A stretch of 64,000 nucleotides of DNA from Vreelandella sp042466685 (GCF_042466685.1 NZ_CP170448.1:1240001-1304000); one strand, 5' to 3'; counted from the first letter of the stretch, positions 1 through 7,962 are shown. The notes: generated from the sequence alone by a model not told the origin. Program-made: numbers and translations.

Positions 1-1048
1 GGCCCACTCCAAAGCTGGCCATTCCATCTGTGCTGCCAAGGCCCGGAACCTGTGTGGTCAGGGCGCGTAGATCGCTGACAATCGCCTCATCGGTTTCCAG
101 GATGAGGTTCATCTCCATACGGTCGAGGTTGTACTCACGCATGCCCATGACAAGACCAGGGAAGCGGCTGGTGATGCGGTCAATATCTGCCTGGCAGGTG
201 GAGAGATCCAGAGGTTCCCCATCGACGGCATTCATCAACGCTTGAGTACCTGAATGCGTAGGGCTGCTTAGCTCATCAAACAGCCGAGAGGAGTCAATCT
301 GCCCAGCACCGTAAGGTGTGAAGTCATGGCGCTGTTCAAGCTCTGCCAGTGCATCGGTATCACCGATACTGCTGTCAGGCAGCGTTTTACCCAGCACCTG
401 CGCTAGCAGCTCATCGCTGGCATCCTGCGGCACCACCGATACCAGTAGCTGCTGGTCTTCAATGACTAGAATGGCCTGGAGTGGGCCCTCAGGCGTCAGT
501 ATCCAGTAGTCGGTGCCGTTAGTGGTGGCCGTGCGCGGGGTGATGTCTGCTTTGGTCAGGATGCGCTGCAGCGTTTCACGAAAAGCCTCTTCATCCTGCA
601 GTTGCATGCGCATAACAGGCAAAATACCCAGCCCATAGAAAGCCGCCTGAGGGCTCATCTTGAGGCCCAGCGCATGCACATCTTCCAGTGATTCAACCCC
701 GATTAGCTCTTCACCCGTGGCGATTAACAGCGTCATTATCGAATGCAGTACTTCATCGTCTTCTATCTCGGGCAGCGTGTTGCGCAGTTCATCCAGATCC
801 GACTCAAGGGTCGTCATGGGCTGCATACGCTGATAAAGATCAAAGGCATCTTGCTCAGGCAAGGCTTCGCGCGTTGCCATGAAGTAGGGTGAGTTAGCCG
901 GAACGTATTTCAGCATTGGTGCAGCGTTATTTTTCGGCGCTTCCTCTTGCGTTGCCGCTTCGGTTGGCTCGTTATCATCGCTGCAGCCGCTGAGCAGGCC
1001 AGCACTGAATAGGGCAAGGGTAACCGCTATGGAAAGTTTGGTTTTCAT
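1..1048 (-). CDS. Putative lipoprotein, C-terminus beyond the window
   Basis: The reading frame is open from an ATG at 1048 to the left edge, so the C-terminus is missing. The first residues form a type II signal peptide ending in a lipobox (LLSGC, Cys about residue 23). An Asp/Glu/Ala-rich linker follows. The mature part is acidic and soluble, with no membrane segments, and has a repeated hydrophobic/acidic pattern typical of periplasmic lipoproteins. I do not recognise a catalytic motif or assign a family. It reads away from thiC, with 236 bp between them. Coding status is supported by the long open frame and the lipobox; function is unknown. Confidence 0.75.
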   Translation of the reverse strand, partial: MKTKLSIAVTLALFSAGLLSGCSDDNEPTEAATQEEAPKNNAAPMLKYVPANSPYFMATREALPEQDAFDLYQRMQPMTTLESDLDELRNTLPEIEDDEVLHSIMTLLIATGEELIGVESLEDVHALGLKMSPQAAFYGLGILPVMRMQLQDEEAFRETLQRILTKADITPRTATTNGTDYWILTPEGPLQAILVIEDQQLLVSVVPQDASDELLAQVLGKTLPDSSIGDTDALAELEQRHDFTPYGAGQIDSSRLFDELSSPTHSGTQALMNAVDGEPLDLSTCQADIDRITSRFPGLVMGMREYNLDRMEMNLILETDEAIVSDLRALTTQVPGLGSTDGMASFGVG

Positions 1049-1211
1049 CTGGAATCAGTTCTTTGAAAGGTATTGGTTTTAAATGGGCCGTGTCTGACAG
1101 AGCACTCGTAAATGGGAATCATACACGAGCAATGTATAATTAACCTCTACTTAAGCGAAAATTTATTATTACTTCAGAGCTGATTGAGCAAGGGAAAGGT
1201 CAGAAAATTAT

Positions 1212-1257
1212 GCAGAATAAAGGTGGCCCTTGAGTTTTGCTAAGACGCAAGAGCCAC
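1212..1257 (-). terminator. Rho-independent terminator after thiC
   Basis: Just past the thiC stop (minus strand), a stem GTGGCTCTTG / CAAGGGCCAC (10 bp with one wobble pair, arms at 1257-1248 and 1232-1223) encloses a 15-nt loop. It is followed by a T-rich tail (CTTTATT). This fits the end of the tenA-thiC transcript. Confidence 0.7.
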
Positions 1258-1284
1258 ATTCCACAGCGAACCTGTTAGTTATAT

Positions 1285-3189
1285 TTAAACTTCCTGATAC
1301 AGCTCGCTGCCTTTCTGGCGAAACTTCTCTGCCTGCTCTTCCATCCCTTTCATCACCGCTTCCTGGTCGCCATTTAGGCCGTGCTCATTGGCGTAGTCGC
1401 GCACTTCCTGACTGATCTTCATGGAACAGAACTTCGGCCCGCACATGGAGCAGAAGTGGGCCACCTTGGCGGAATCCTTGGGCAGGGTTTCGTCGTGGTA
1501 TTCCCGGGCGGTGTCCGGATCTAAGCCCAAGTTGAACTGGTCTTCCCAGCGGAATTCAAACCGCGCCTTGGAGAGGGCATTATCACGCCGCTGCGCCGCC
1601 GGGTGGCCTTTGGCCAAATCCGCCGCGTGGGCAGCAATCTTGTAAGTAATAATGCCGGTTTTAACGTCGTCTTTATTGGGCAGCCCCAAATGCTCTTTAG
1701 GAGTGACGTAGCAGAGCATCGCACAGCCAAACCAACCGATCATCGCCGCCCCAATGCCCGAGGTAATGTGGTCGTAGCCGGGGGCGATATCGGTGACCAG
1801 TGGGCCGAGGGTGTAGAAGGGCGCTTCGTCGCAGTACTCCAACTGCTTATCCATATTCTCTTTCACCAAGTGCATGGGCACATGGCCGGGGCCTTCGATC
1901 ATCACCTGCACATCGTGCTTCCAGGCAATGTGAGTAAGTTCGCCCAGGGTTTTCAGCTCTGCCATTTGCGCTTCGTCGTTGGCATCCGCCACCGAGCCGG
2001 GGCGCAGGCCATCGCCGAGGGAGAACGCCACGTCGTACTGTTTGCAGATCTCGCAGATCTCTTCGAAATGGGTATACAGGAAACTCTCCTGGTGATGGTA
2101 CAAACACCACTTGGCCATAATGGAACCGCCGCGGCTAACAATGCCGGTGACACGCTTGGCGGTGAGCGGCACATAGCGCAACAGTACGCCCGCGTGAATG
2201 GTGAAGTAGTCCACGCCCTGTTCGGCCTGCTCAATGAGCGTATCGCGGAACACTTCCCAGGTGAGGTCTTCGGCCACTCCTTTGACCTTTTCCAGCGCCT
2301 GATAGATAGGCACCGTACCAATCGGCACCGGCGAGTTGCGCAGAATCCACTCGCGGGTTTCGTGGATATTTTGCCCCGTGGAGAGATCCATAATGGTGTC
2401 CGCGCCCCAGCGGATGCCCCAGGTCATCTTGTCCACCTCTTCTTCGATAGAAGAGGTCACCGCGGAGTTACCCAGGTTGCCGTTAATCTTGACCAGGAAG
2501 TTACGGCCAATAATCATCGGCTCGCTTTCCGGGTGGTTGATGTTATTGGGAATAATCGCCCGCCCGCGGGCTACTTCATCGCGTACAAACTCGGGTGTGA
2601 TCTCTTCTGGTAGGCTGGCGCCAAAGCTCTGGCCTTTATGCTGTTGGCCCAGAATACGCTCCACTTCTGCGCTACCTAGCGTTTGGCGACGCTGGTTTTC
2701 GCGAATGGCAATAAACTCCATTTCCGGAGTGATAATGCCCTGGCGCGCGTAGTAAAGCTGAGTGACGTTTTTACCCGGCTTGGCCCGCCGTGGAGTGCGG
2801 GTTAAATCAAAGCGCAGCTGGGCCAGCGTCGGGTCGTTGGCGCGGCGGTTACCGTACTCCGAGGTGGGGCCGGTGAGAAACTCGGTGTCATCGCGTTCTT
2901 CAATCCAGGCTCGGCGTAGGGCGGGTAAGCCTTTGCGTAAATCGTTGATAGCCTCTGGATCGGTGTAGGGGCCAGAAGTGTCGTACACCAGCAGCGGCGG
3001 GTTCTCTTCATCAATGCCGGTGGTTTTGGTGGGTGAAAGTGAGATCTCCCGGAAGGGCACGCGGATATCCGGTCGCGAACCTTCAATGTAAACCTTGCGC
3101 GAGCCGGGCAGTGGTGCAATGGCGGCGGCATCGACCTGGGCGGTTTCGGCTAAAAAGTGACTGGTTCTATTGTTGACGGACTTAGTCAT
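1285..3189 (-). CDS. thiC: Phosphomethylpyrimidine synthase ThiC
   Basis: A radical-SAM enzyme of about 634 residues that converts aminoimidazole ribotide to hydroxymethylpyrimidine phosphate, the pyrimidine half of thiamine. Visible features are the long ThiC N-terminal domain, the conserved core (IRWGADTIMDLSTG, GTVPIYQAL, SRGGSIMAKWC, EGPGHVP) and the C-terminal iron-sulfur motif CSMCGPKFC with cysteines at about 580, 583 and 588. The ATG at 3189 is preferred over an ATG four codons upstream because GGAG lies 7 nt before it. It is the second gene of a tenA-thiC operon (31 bp gap) under a TPP riboswitch, so thiamine pyrophosphate should repress it. The family call is secure. Confidence 0.97.
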   Translation of the reverse strand: MTKSVNNRTSHFLAETAQVDAAAIAPLPGSRKVYIEGSRPDIRVPFREISLSPTKTTGIDEENPPLLVYDTSGPYTDPEAINDLRKGLPALRRAWIEERDDTEFLTGPTSEYGNRRANDPTLAQLRFDLTRTPRRAKPGKNVTQLYYARQGIITPEMEFIAIRENQRRQTLGSAEVERILGQQHKGQSFGASLPEEITPEFVRDEVARGRAIIPNNINHPESEPMIIGRNFLVKINGNLGNSAVTSSIEEEVDKMTWGIRWGADTIMDLSTGQNIHETREWILRNSPVPIGTVPIYQALEKVKGVAEDLTWEVFRDTLIEQAEQGVDYFTIHAGVLLRYVPLTAKRVTGIVSRGGSIMAKWCLYHHQESFLYTHFEEICEICKQYDVAFSLGDGLRPGSVADANDEAQMAELKTLGELTHIAWKHDVQVMIEGPGHVPMHLVKENMDKQLEYCDEAPFYTLGPLVTDIAPGYDHITSGIGAAMIGWFGCAMLCYVTPKEHLGLPNKDDVKTGIITYKIAAHAADLAKGHPAAQRRDNALSKARFEFRWEDQFNLGLDPDTAREYHDETLPKDSAKVAHFCSMCGPKFCSMKISQEVRDYANEHGLNGDQEAVMKGMEEQAEKFRQKGSELYQEV

Positions 3190-3220
3190 TACGGTCTCCA
3201 TAGGTTGTTGTAGTGCTGTA

Positions 3221-3904
3221 TTAAGCTGTCAGGTCTTGGTCTATTAGCGCTAACCCCATCTGCCAGAAGTCGATTTCCAGGCGAGTGGCATCGCGGAAAA
3301 TTTTGCTGAGTTCAGCAAAGCGGGCGGGGGTGACATCGGCTAAGCGGGCGTTGAGCCATTCAAGCTCCGCCTGCATGGCGGCCTGAAACTCGTCGCCTTC
3401 ATACATGGCAATCCAGGCGTCATAGGGGTTTTGCGCGCCGCGCAGGGTTGTGGGCTGGGCGTTTAGCCAATTAGCGATTTCGCCATAGCCGACCAGACAG
3501 GGGGCTAGCGCCACGTGCAGATCGAGTAGATCGCCGCGGTTGCCGGTATCCAATACATAGCGGGTGTAGGCAAGCGTCGCCCTGGCTTCGGGGAGCGCTT
3601 CCAGCTCTTGCTCGGAAATCCCCCACGCCTGGCAAAAGCCCACGTGCAGGCCCAACTCCACATCCACAATGGCTTTTAAGCCTTCATGGGCCTGGCGAAG
3701 ATCGGCAAGGGTGGGGCTTTTATAAGCCGCCAGCGCGTAGGCACGGGCGAAGTGAATCAAAAACAGGTAGTCCTGCTTCAGGTAGTGGCGAAACGATGCT
3801 TCAGGCAGCGTGGTACTGCCCAACTGACGCACAAAATCATGCTCAATATAGGCGCGCCAATCGTTATGGCAGGCGGTGGTGAGATCAGTAAAGCGGTAGC
3901 CCAT
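3221..3904 (-). CDS. tenA: Aminopyrimidine aminohydrolase / thiaminase II TenA
   Basis: A 227-residue, all-helical TenA-family cytosolic enzyme that salvages the pyrimidine moiety of degraded thiamine (hydrolysis of aminomethylpyrimidine). The family active-site set is visible: Asp45 in KQDY, Cys136 in APCLVGYGE with Tyr140 and Glu142 nearby, and a C-terminal Glu in the LEIDFW segment. The start is set by GGAGG 6-7 nt before the ATG. It is the first gene after the TPP riboswitch and precedes thiC, so de novo synthesis and salvage of the pyrimidine are co-regulated. The length is normal for the family. Confidence 0.93.
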   Translation of the reverse strand: MGYRFTDLTTACHNDWRAYIEHDFVRQLGSTTLPEASFRHYLKQDYLFLIHFARAYALAAYKSPTLADLRQAHEGLKAIVDVELGLHVGFCQAWGISEQELEALPEARATLAYTRYVLDTGNRGDLLDLHVALAPCLVGYGEIANWLNAQPTTLRGAQNPYDAWIAMYEGDEFQAAMQAELEWLNARLADVTPARFAELSKIFRDATRLEIDFWQMGLALIDQDLTA

Positions 3905-3911
3905 AATGCCT

Positions 3912-3931
3912 CCGGTGGTACAACGAACCGG
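3912..3931 (-). promoter_or_regulatory. Possible Shine-Dalgarno-sequestering hairpin of tenA
   Basis: In the leader between the TPP aptamer and tenA, CCGGT pairs with ACCGG. The second arm runs into the GGAGG ribosome site, which would hide part of it. A second inverted repeat nearer the aptamer (GTTGGGG with CCCCAAC) could be the alternative partner. This would fit translational control by the riboswitch; it is inference from sequence only. Confidence 0.4.
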
Positions 3932-3999
3932 CGCACGGGCGAAGGGAGAGTGAGTTGGGGCAAGCTATCAGGTGAAAACGGTGCACCCCAACCACCGCT

Positions 4000-4116
4000 T
4001 GATTCCTACGCCGGTACTAGCCGGATCAGGTTCAACGGGCCCCGCCGTGACGACTTGCTGTAGCAGCCAGTCGTATAGCGATCTCAGCCGGTTCCACCGG
4101 CACCCCGTCAAGCAGT
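4000..4116 (-). promoter_or_regulatory. TPP riboswitch (THI element)
   Basis: Read on the minus strand, the conserved THI-box segments appear in order: GGGGTGCC, GGCTGAGAT, a variable hairpin, CCCGTTGAACCTGATC, then GGCTAGTACCGGCGTAGG. These are the pyrimidine- and pyrophosphate-sensing arms of the thiamine pyrophosphate aptamer. It sits about 95 nt upstream of tenA and controls tenA-thiC. The T-rich tail of an intrinsic terminator is not evident, so control is probably translational. Confidence 0.96.
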
Positions 4117-4246
4117 ATTCAGGGCAGTGTAGGAGGCGGGTGGGGGAGATGCAAGGGGGTAGTTGCCGGAGCTGTGTGTTAGTTTTTATTCGATAGTGCC
4201 ATCAATACTCAGCCTCACGGTGTGATGTGATACGGGAATACCGACA

Positions 4247-4849
4247 TTGAAAAACAAACACGGAGCGGGCTGGGAAGCCTTCTACCAAGCCCATCAAACA
4301 CGCGCCGCTTCCCCGCTGTTAAGGCGCGCTCTAGGTGATGAATGCTTACCCATCGGTAACGGTCACGCCGTCGATTTGGGCTGTGGCAGCGGTATCGAAA
4401 CTGCCATGCTGTTGCGGGCGGGCTGGAGTGTTCTGGCAATCGACAAGGAGCCCCAAGCCATTGCACGCGTCGAGGCATTAAAAGCCGAGCAGTTCTCTGC
4501 TGATCTGACGGTCATGCACTCGCCATTCGAGGAGTTGAAAAGCCTAGCACCTTCAGCACTCATCCATGCTGGGCTAAGTCTACCGTTCTGTGAGCCAACG
4601 CACTTTACCGCGCTGTGGGACAAGATCCTATCAGCGCTGGAACAGGGAGGTGTCTTCGTTGGCCACCTCTTTGGCGACAGACACGACTGGGCTACACATT
4701 CAGCGATGAGCTTTCATTCACAGCAAGCAGTGGAGGAGATGTGTGGAGGCTTGAATATCGAGCTTTTACGTGAAAGCGAGGGCGAGGGTGGGCTGGTCCC
4801 GCACCACTGGCATCGGTTTGATCTTATCTTGAGAAAGCCGGTAGTTTGA
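4247..4849 (+). CDS. Class I SAM-dependent methyltransferase (TehB-like)
   Basis: About 200 residues with a Rossmann-type SAM-binding fold. Motif I VDLGCGSG is at residues 42-49, the acidic loop follows (LAIDKEPQA), and a post-motif GLSLPFCEP matches small tellurite-resistance or thiopurine-type methyltransferases. The start is TTG at 4247 with only a weak upstream ribosome site, so an alternative internal start is possible. It faces the integrase remnant tail to tail, and the integrase homology ends within a few bases of its stop codon, so this gene marks one border of the integron deletion. The substrate is unknown. Confidence 0.75.
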   Translation: MKNKHGAGWEAFYQAHQTRAASPLLRRALGDECLPIGNGHAVDLGCGSGIETAMLLRAGWSVLAIDKEPQAIARVEALKAEQFSADLTVMHSPFEELKSLAPSALIHAGLSLPFCEPTHFTALWDKILSALEQGGVFVGHLFGDRHDWATHSAMSFHSQQAVEEMCGGLNIELLRESEGEGGLVPHHWHRFDLILRKPVV

Positions 4850-4857
4850 TTGAACAC

Positions 4858-5061
4858 CAAGTTTTGGGTGGCGGCTGCCACATGCCTTTTGATGGCCAGA
4901 TACTCTAAAAATTGCCCTACTTCTTGACCTGTCTTGGTGGCAGGGTGCCTTAAGTTGTGGAACTGAATGTAATAGCGGATCCGGTAGCAATAGGTTTTCT
5001 CAGTACGCAGGCTGTAGCGCTTGACCCTCATGGTTGCCTTGACGCGTTCCATCAGTTTCAT
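4858..5061 (-). pseudogene. intI: Truncated integron integrase IntI, N-terminal domain only
   Basis: From the ATG at 5061 about 68 residues match the N-terminal SAM-like core-binding domain of integron integrases: YSLRTEKTY, then an IQFHNLRHPA segment, then FLEYLAIKRHVAAATQN. Similarity stops near 4858, after which the frame runs antisense into the methyltransferase gene. The whole catalytic tyrosine-recombinase domain (R-H-R-Y) is absent, so this copy cannot recombine DNA. The orientation is divergent from the cassette array to its right, as in every integron. A TTG 15 nt upstream is in frame, but the ATG is the likelier old start. Confidence 0.8.
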
Positions 5062-5081
5062 GGAGGAAATCCTCAATGTTT

Positions 5082-5097
5082 ATGTTTATATGTACAG
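5082..5097 (-). promoter_or_regulatory. LexA box-like site upstream of intI
   Basis: The minus strand reads CTGTACATATAAACAT, that is CTGT-N8-ACAT, one base off the gammaproteobacterial LexA consensus CTGT-N8-ACAG. It lies about 20 bp upstream of the intI start. SOS control through LexA is known for many integron integrases; here only the site remains because the integrase is truncated. Confidence 0.45.
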
Positions 5098-5202
5098 TGT
5101 TATTGAGGAAGGCAAAACGCGCAAGCCCACGAATTTTGGCTACATCGCCGAAATTCTCTTTGCACGCTGTAGAATCAATGAAGTAGATTCAATTTGGTGG
5201 CA

Positions 5203-5272
5203 ATGAAACCTCAGTCATTGTGACGTCGCGTTCATTGAGGTTTCATCGCAGGGTGTATAATCTCTGTTAACT
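5203..5272 (+). promoter_or_regulatory. attI/Pc-like region with inverted repeat and promoter
   Basis: An exact 11-bp inverted repeat, ATGAAACCTCA (5203-5213) and TGAGGTTTCAT (5236-5246), lies between the intI remnant and the first cassette. Its right arm overlaps a possible promoter, TTGAGG (5235-5240), 15 bp, then TATAAT (5256-5261). A core-like GTTAACT (5266-5272) precedes the first cassette gene, where the attI recombination point is expected. Position and orientation fit a cassette promoter plus attI; the exact att point is inferred. Confidence 0.45.
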
Positions 5273-5285
5273 GCTTAGGAGTGTC

Positions 5286-5783
5286 ATGCACTACTTCGCT
5301 TACGGATCGAATATGTCACTTTCTCGACTAAGGGAAAGGGTTCCAAGTGCCGAGGCTATTGGTTGTTTTACTCTTAGTCACCATGACTTGAGGTTTCACA
5401 AGTTGAGCAAAGACGGTTCGGGAAAATGTGATGCATTTTTCACTTCTGATTCGGAGAGTGTCATTTATGGTGTCTTGTTCAAAATTGATTCTGCTGAAAA
5501 ATCTGCTTTAGATAGGGCTGAAGGCCTTGGATATGGATACGAAGAAAAAGAAGTAACTGTATTATCAGTCCATGATGAAAATCCAGTAACTGCTACAACC
5601 TACGTTGCCACCAAAATCGATGAAAAATTAAAACCGTACTCTTGGTATGTAAATCACGTTCTGATAGGTGCAAATGAGGCTTCGCTTCCACAGGATTACA
5701 TTGATATAAAAATCACCTCGGTTGAAACGGTCGAGGATAGTGACAAGGAAAGAGATGCAAAGCAGCGTGCCATATACAGTTAA
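5286..5783 (+). CDS. Gamma-glutamylcyclotransferase-like (GGCT/AIG2 fold) cassette protein
   Basis: A 165-residue protein with the GGCT-like fold. The hallmark FAYGSNMS is at residues 4-11, a second conserved LFKI strand is present, and the putative catalytic Glu is at about residue 79 in DRAEG. Family members cleave gamma-glutamyl amines or peptides to release 5-oxoproline; the substrate here is not known. The start is well set by AGGAG 6 nt before the ATG. It is the first cassette of the array, just downstream of the Pc-like promoter, and its TAA stop forms the first bases of the following attC. The gene is more AT-rich than the thiC or RND genes nearby, as expected for a cassette. Confidence 0.82.
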   Translation: MHYFAYGSNMSLSRLRERVPSAEAIGCFTLSHHDLRFHKLSKDGSGKCDAFFTSDSESVIYGVLFKIDSAEKSALDRAEGLGYGYEEKEVTVLSVHDENPVTATTYVATKIDEKLKPYSWYVNHVLIGANEASLPQDYIDIKITSVETVEDSDKERDAKQRAIYS

Positions 5784-5861
5784 CAAGGCCAGGCACAGCG
5801 ACGGCTTTTTCGTTGAGGCTTTGCCTTCACTACAAAGCCGTGCATGCTGGCGGCGCTATGC
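5781..5861 (+). other. attC recombination site 1
   Basis: It starts with TAACAAGGCC at the stop codon of the cassette gene and ends at GGCGCTATGC. Between them, ACGGCTTT pairs with AAAGCCGT, giving the folded attC hairpin. The right core reads GCTATGC instead of GTTATGC, so the site is degenerate at the recombination trinucleotide. Confidence 0.7.
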
Positions 5862-5874
5862 ATGAGTGTTGAGA

Positions 5875-6294
5875 ATGGAATGGCCTAAATTAGTACCGGA
5901 ACTTACTGTTCTTGATTTTAATGAATCTTATAAGTTTTACGTCGATGTCCTAGGGTTTGAAGTGGAAAATTTAAGAACCAGTCCAAGCTTTGCATACTTA
6001 AAACTAGATGAAGCTCACTTAATGATTGAAGAGCACCATGAGGAAGGCTGGAATGTTGGAAGTTTAAAGTACCCTTTGGGTTCGGGGTTAAATTTTCAAA
6101 TTGAGTGTAATGATGCGATCTTATTGAAGCATCAGTTAGTGAAAGCCGGATACGAGCTTTATAGAGACGTTAAAGAGTCCTGGTACAATACCGGTAAAGA
6201 ACTTAGTAGATTTAAGGAATTTCTTGTGCAGGATCCAAGTGGCTATTTATTACGTTTTTCCCAATATTTGGATGAGAAGCCATTACCTGCATAA
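5875..6294 (+). CDS. VOC-family (glyoxalase/bleomycin-resistance-like) cassette protein
   Basis: A 139-residue vicinal-oxygen-chelate protein. Two beta-alpha-beta-beta-beta halves are visible, with the paired motifs YKFYVDVLGFEVE at the start and QDPSGYLLRFSQ near the end. It resembles bleomycin-resistance proteins, which bind rather than break the drug, but metal-dependent enzymes share the fold. The ATG at 5875 gives a normal family length; a GTG at 5866 is also in frame. It is the second cassette, flanked by attC sites on both sides. The gene is AT-rich. The substrate cannot be told from sequence. Confidence 0.8.
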   Translation: MEWPKLVPELTVLDFNESYKFYVDVLGFEVENLRTSPSFAYLKLDEAHLMIEEHHEEGWNVGSLKYPLGSGLNFQIECNDAILLKHQLVKAGYELYRDVKESWYNTGKELSRFKEFLVQDPSGYLLRFSQYLDEKPLPA

Positions 6295-6390
6295 CAAGGC
6301 CCAGCAACAACAGGCCCAAAATAGCCCCTCCGCGTTGCTACGGACGGGCCTTGGATTCGCTGCCGCTCGCGGTTGTGGGCAGCGTTAGCT
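6292..6390 (+). other. attC recombination site 2
   Basis: It runs from TAACAAGGCCCAGC at the VOC stop codon to GGGCAGCGTTAGCT. Inner arms (AGGCCC with GGGCCT) support a long hairpin of about 99 nt. The right core is GTTAGCT. The best-preserved long attC of the array. Confidence 0.78.
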
Positions 6391-6406
6391 CTTTCGGGGT
6401 GGAAAT

Positions 6407-6964
6407 TTGAAACGTATAACTAAAGATTTCATAACGTTATTTAATGTTCTCTGGTATCGGGACTTTCCCTTGACTAAGGAGCACAAAGAAATAGCCTCAA
6501 GAGCTGAATGGACAACACATATTGGGTTCTGCGCAAGAACTGCTTCAGATCTACTTGGCTATTTCATGTATTTTGAGCATGGCAATAGAACCGATGCTGT
6601 TATTAAAGACAATGCCGAACAAATAATTGCAAATTTAGAATGGGAGTGGTATGAGCCTCGTAAAATTGAAAAGGTAAATGAAGTTAGGCAGTTACATGAA
6701 GCAAAAGAAAGCTGCCAGTTTTCAGTTTTTGTAACATATTCTGATAACAGATTTTATAACGATAATTTAAATGCAGTTAAAAGCCAATGGGGCGATTCTG
6801 CCGAGCCTATTATACTTTTTTTGGTGCGATTCAACCGTAAAGGCAAGAGAATCTTTGACACCATAGAAACACATCATATTCAAAATGGCAGAAGCAAAAA
6901 GATCAGAAGCCAGCCAGCATTGCCTTGGCATGCGGAAGGCAAGCGTTGGGAAGATTGGAGCTAA
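6407..6964 (+). CDS. Cassette protein of unknown function
   Basis: A 185-residue soluble protein with no signal peptide, no membrane segment and no motif I recognise. It is rich in aromatic and charged residues (FYNDN, WEWYEPRK) with a basic, Trp-rich C-terminus (KRWEDW). Translation probably starts at TTG 6407; no in-frame ATG lies near the 5' end. The stop codon is built into the next attC, so it is a genuine single-gene cassette. The AT-rich composition supports recent acquisition. No function is assigned. Confidence 0.7.
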   Translation: MKRITKDFITLFNVLWYRDFPLTKEHKEIASRAEWTTHIGFCARTASDLLGYFMYFEHGNRTDAVIKDNAEQIIANLEWEWYEPRKIEKVNEVRQLHEAKESCQFSVFVTYSDNRFYNDNLNAVKSQWGDSAEPIILFLVRFNRKGKRIFDTIETHHIQNGRSKKIRSQPALPWHAEGKRWEDWS

Positions 6965-7030
6965 CAAGGCCATTAAACATCGTGCAGCAAGCTGCACTGG
7001 ACTCGCAACAAGTTTATGGCGGCGTTATGG
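6962..7030 (+). other. attC recombination site 3
   Basis: A short attC of about 69 bp: TAACAAGGCC at the stop codon, a central palindrome GTGCAGCAAGCTGCAC, and the right core GTTATGG within GGCGTTATGG. The central palindrome forms the hairpin stem. Confidence 0.75.
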
Positions 7031-7233
7031 GGTTTATAGGATGGAGGAGTATACAGGTACTGAATTGCGCTATAGCAGATATTGAACAAGCGGCTGTGAT
7101 CTTTTGCGAGGCGTACACTGTCCCACCGTATAACGAAACTTGGGAGTTGGCCAATGCACAGGCCTACTTACAGAGTTTTTTCGAGATTGACCCAGCGAAC
7201 TGCTTTATTGCTGAGGAGAACGGCGAGGTGTAA
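7027..7233 (+). pseudogene. 5' part of a GNAT acetyltransferase cassette, cut by an IS element
   Basis: The ATG at 7027 overlaps the preceding attC. About 68 codons encode the first strands and helices of a GNAT fold (ADIEQAAVIFCEAY, then a segment ending FIAEENGEV) and stop exactly where the IS left end starts. The TAA comes from the IS terminus. The acetyl-CoA binding motif (R/Q-x-x-G-x-G/A) is missing, so the product cannot be active. Confidence 0.7.
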
Positions 7234-7932
7234 TCCCCCCCGAAAATCCGAAGCGGCTGTAAGTAGAAAATTCCGATAAAATGAGCGTGAGGAGTTTTCC
7301 ATGAGAAAGTCACGATTTACCGATAGCCAGATTCTAGCCATCCTCAAGCAGGCCGACTAGGGCGTGCCTGTCCCAGAACTATGCCGTGAAGATGGCATGA
7401 GCCGCGCCACTTTCTAAAAGTGGCGCGCCAGATTTGGCGGCATGGACGTCTCGCTGATCGACGGTCGAACACTGCGAACCTTCAATGTCATTGATGATTA
7501 CAATCGCGAAGGCTTGGGTATCGAAGTTGACCTGTCATTGCCGAGTGCCCGCGTTAACCGCTCTCTGAAGCACATTATCGAGTGTCGTGGAAAAACCGGC
7601 AGCCATCCGGCTGTATAACGATTCTGAATACTTCGCTCAACCGATGATCGACTGGGTTAACGGCAACCGGATAACGCTTTTATATATTCAGCCGGACAAG
7701 CCGACTCAACATGCCTATATTGAACGCTTCAAATGGACGGCACGGTATGAATGGTTGGAGTTGCACCAGTTCGACTCGGTCAGCCATGTCCATGAACTCG
7801 CGACTGAGTGGCTATGGCAATGCAATAACGAGCAGCGGCCCCATACCGCTATCGTTGGTGTTCCTCCACGGCAGCTACTGATGGCGGCTTAAATTTCTAC
7901 GAAGAGCTGCTTCGTAAAATGGGGGAATTACA
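7229..7932 (+). mobile_element. Internally deleted IS3-family insertion sequence
   Basis: The ends form imperfect terminal inverted repeats: TGTAATCCCCC at 7229 and, on the minus strand, TGTAATTCCCCC ending at 7932. Inside are the beginning of orfA and the end of orfB of an IS3-family transposase. The element is about 700 bp instead of the 1.2-1.3 kb usual for the family, so the middle is lost. No direct target duplication is obvious at the borders, which suggests that flanking DNA was also lost. Confidence 0.75.
7301..7892 (+). pseudogene. IS3-family transposase remnant (orfA start fused to orfB end)
   Basis: The ATG at 7301 begins an OrfA helix-turn-helix region (RKSRFTDSQILAILKQAD) interrupted by a TAG. 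It continues as VPELCREDGMSRATF with another stop. From about 7440 the sequence matches the OrfB integrase core: VIDDYNREGLGIEVD, then the YIERFKW segment, then the C-terminal WQCNNEQRPH end. The first Asp of the DDE triad region and much of OrfB are deleted or frame-broken, so it is inactive. Confidence 0.78.
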
Positions 7933-7962
7933 GCAGCTGGCGATAGAAGTGGCTCTAAAATA

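Noticed and set aside
1603..2613. 336-codon open frame antisense to thiC
   Set aside because: It lies wholly within thiC on the opposite strand and shows no family motif; it is a GC-driven shadow frame.
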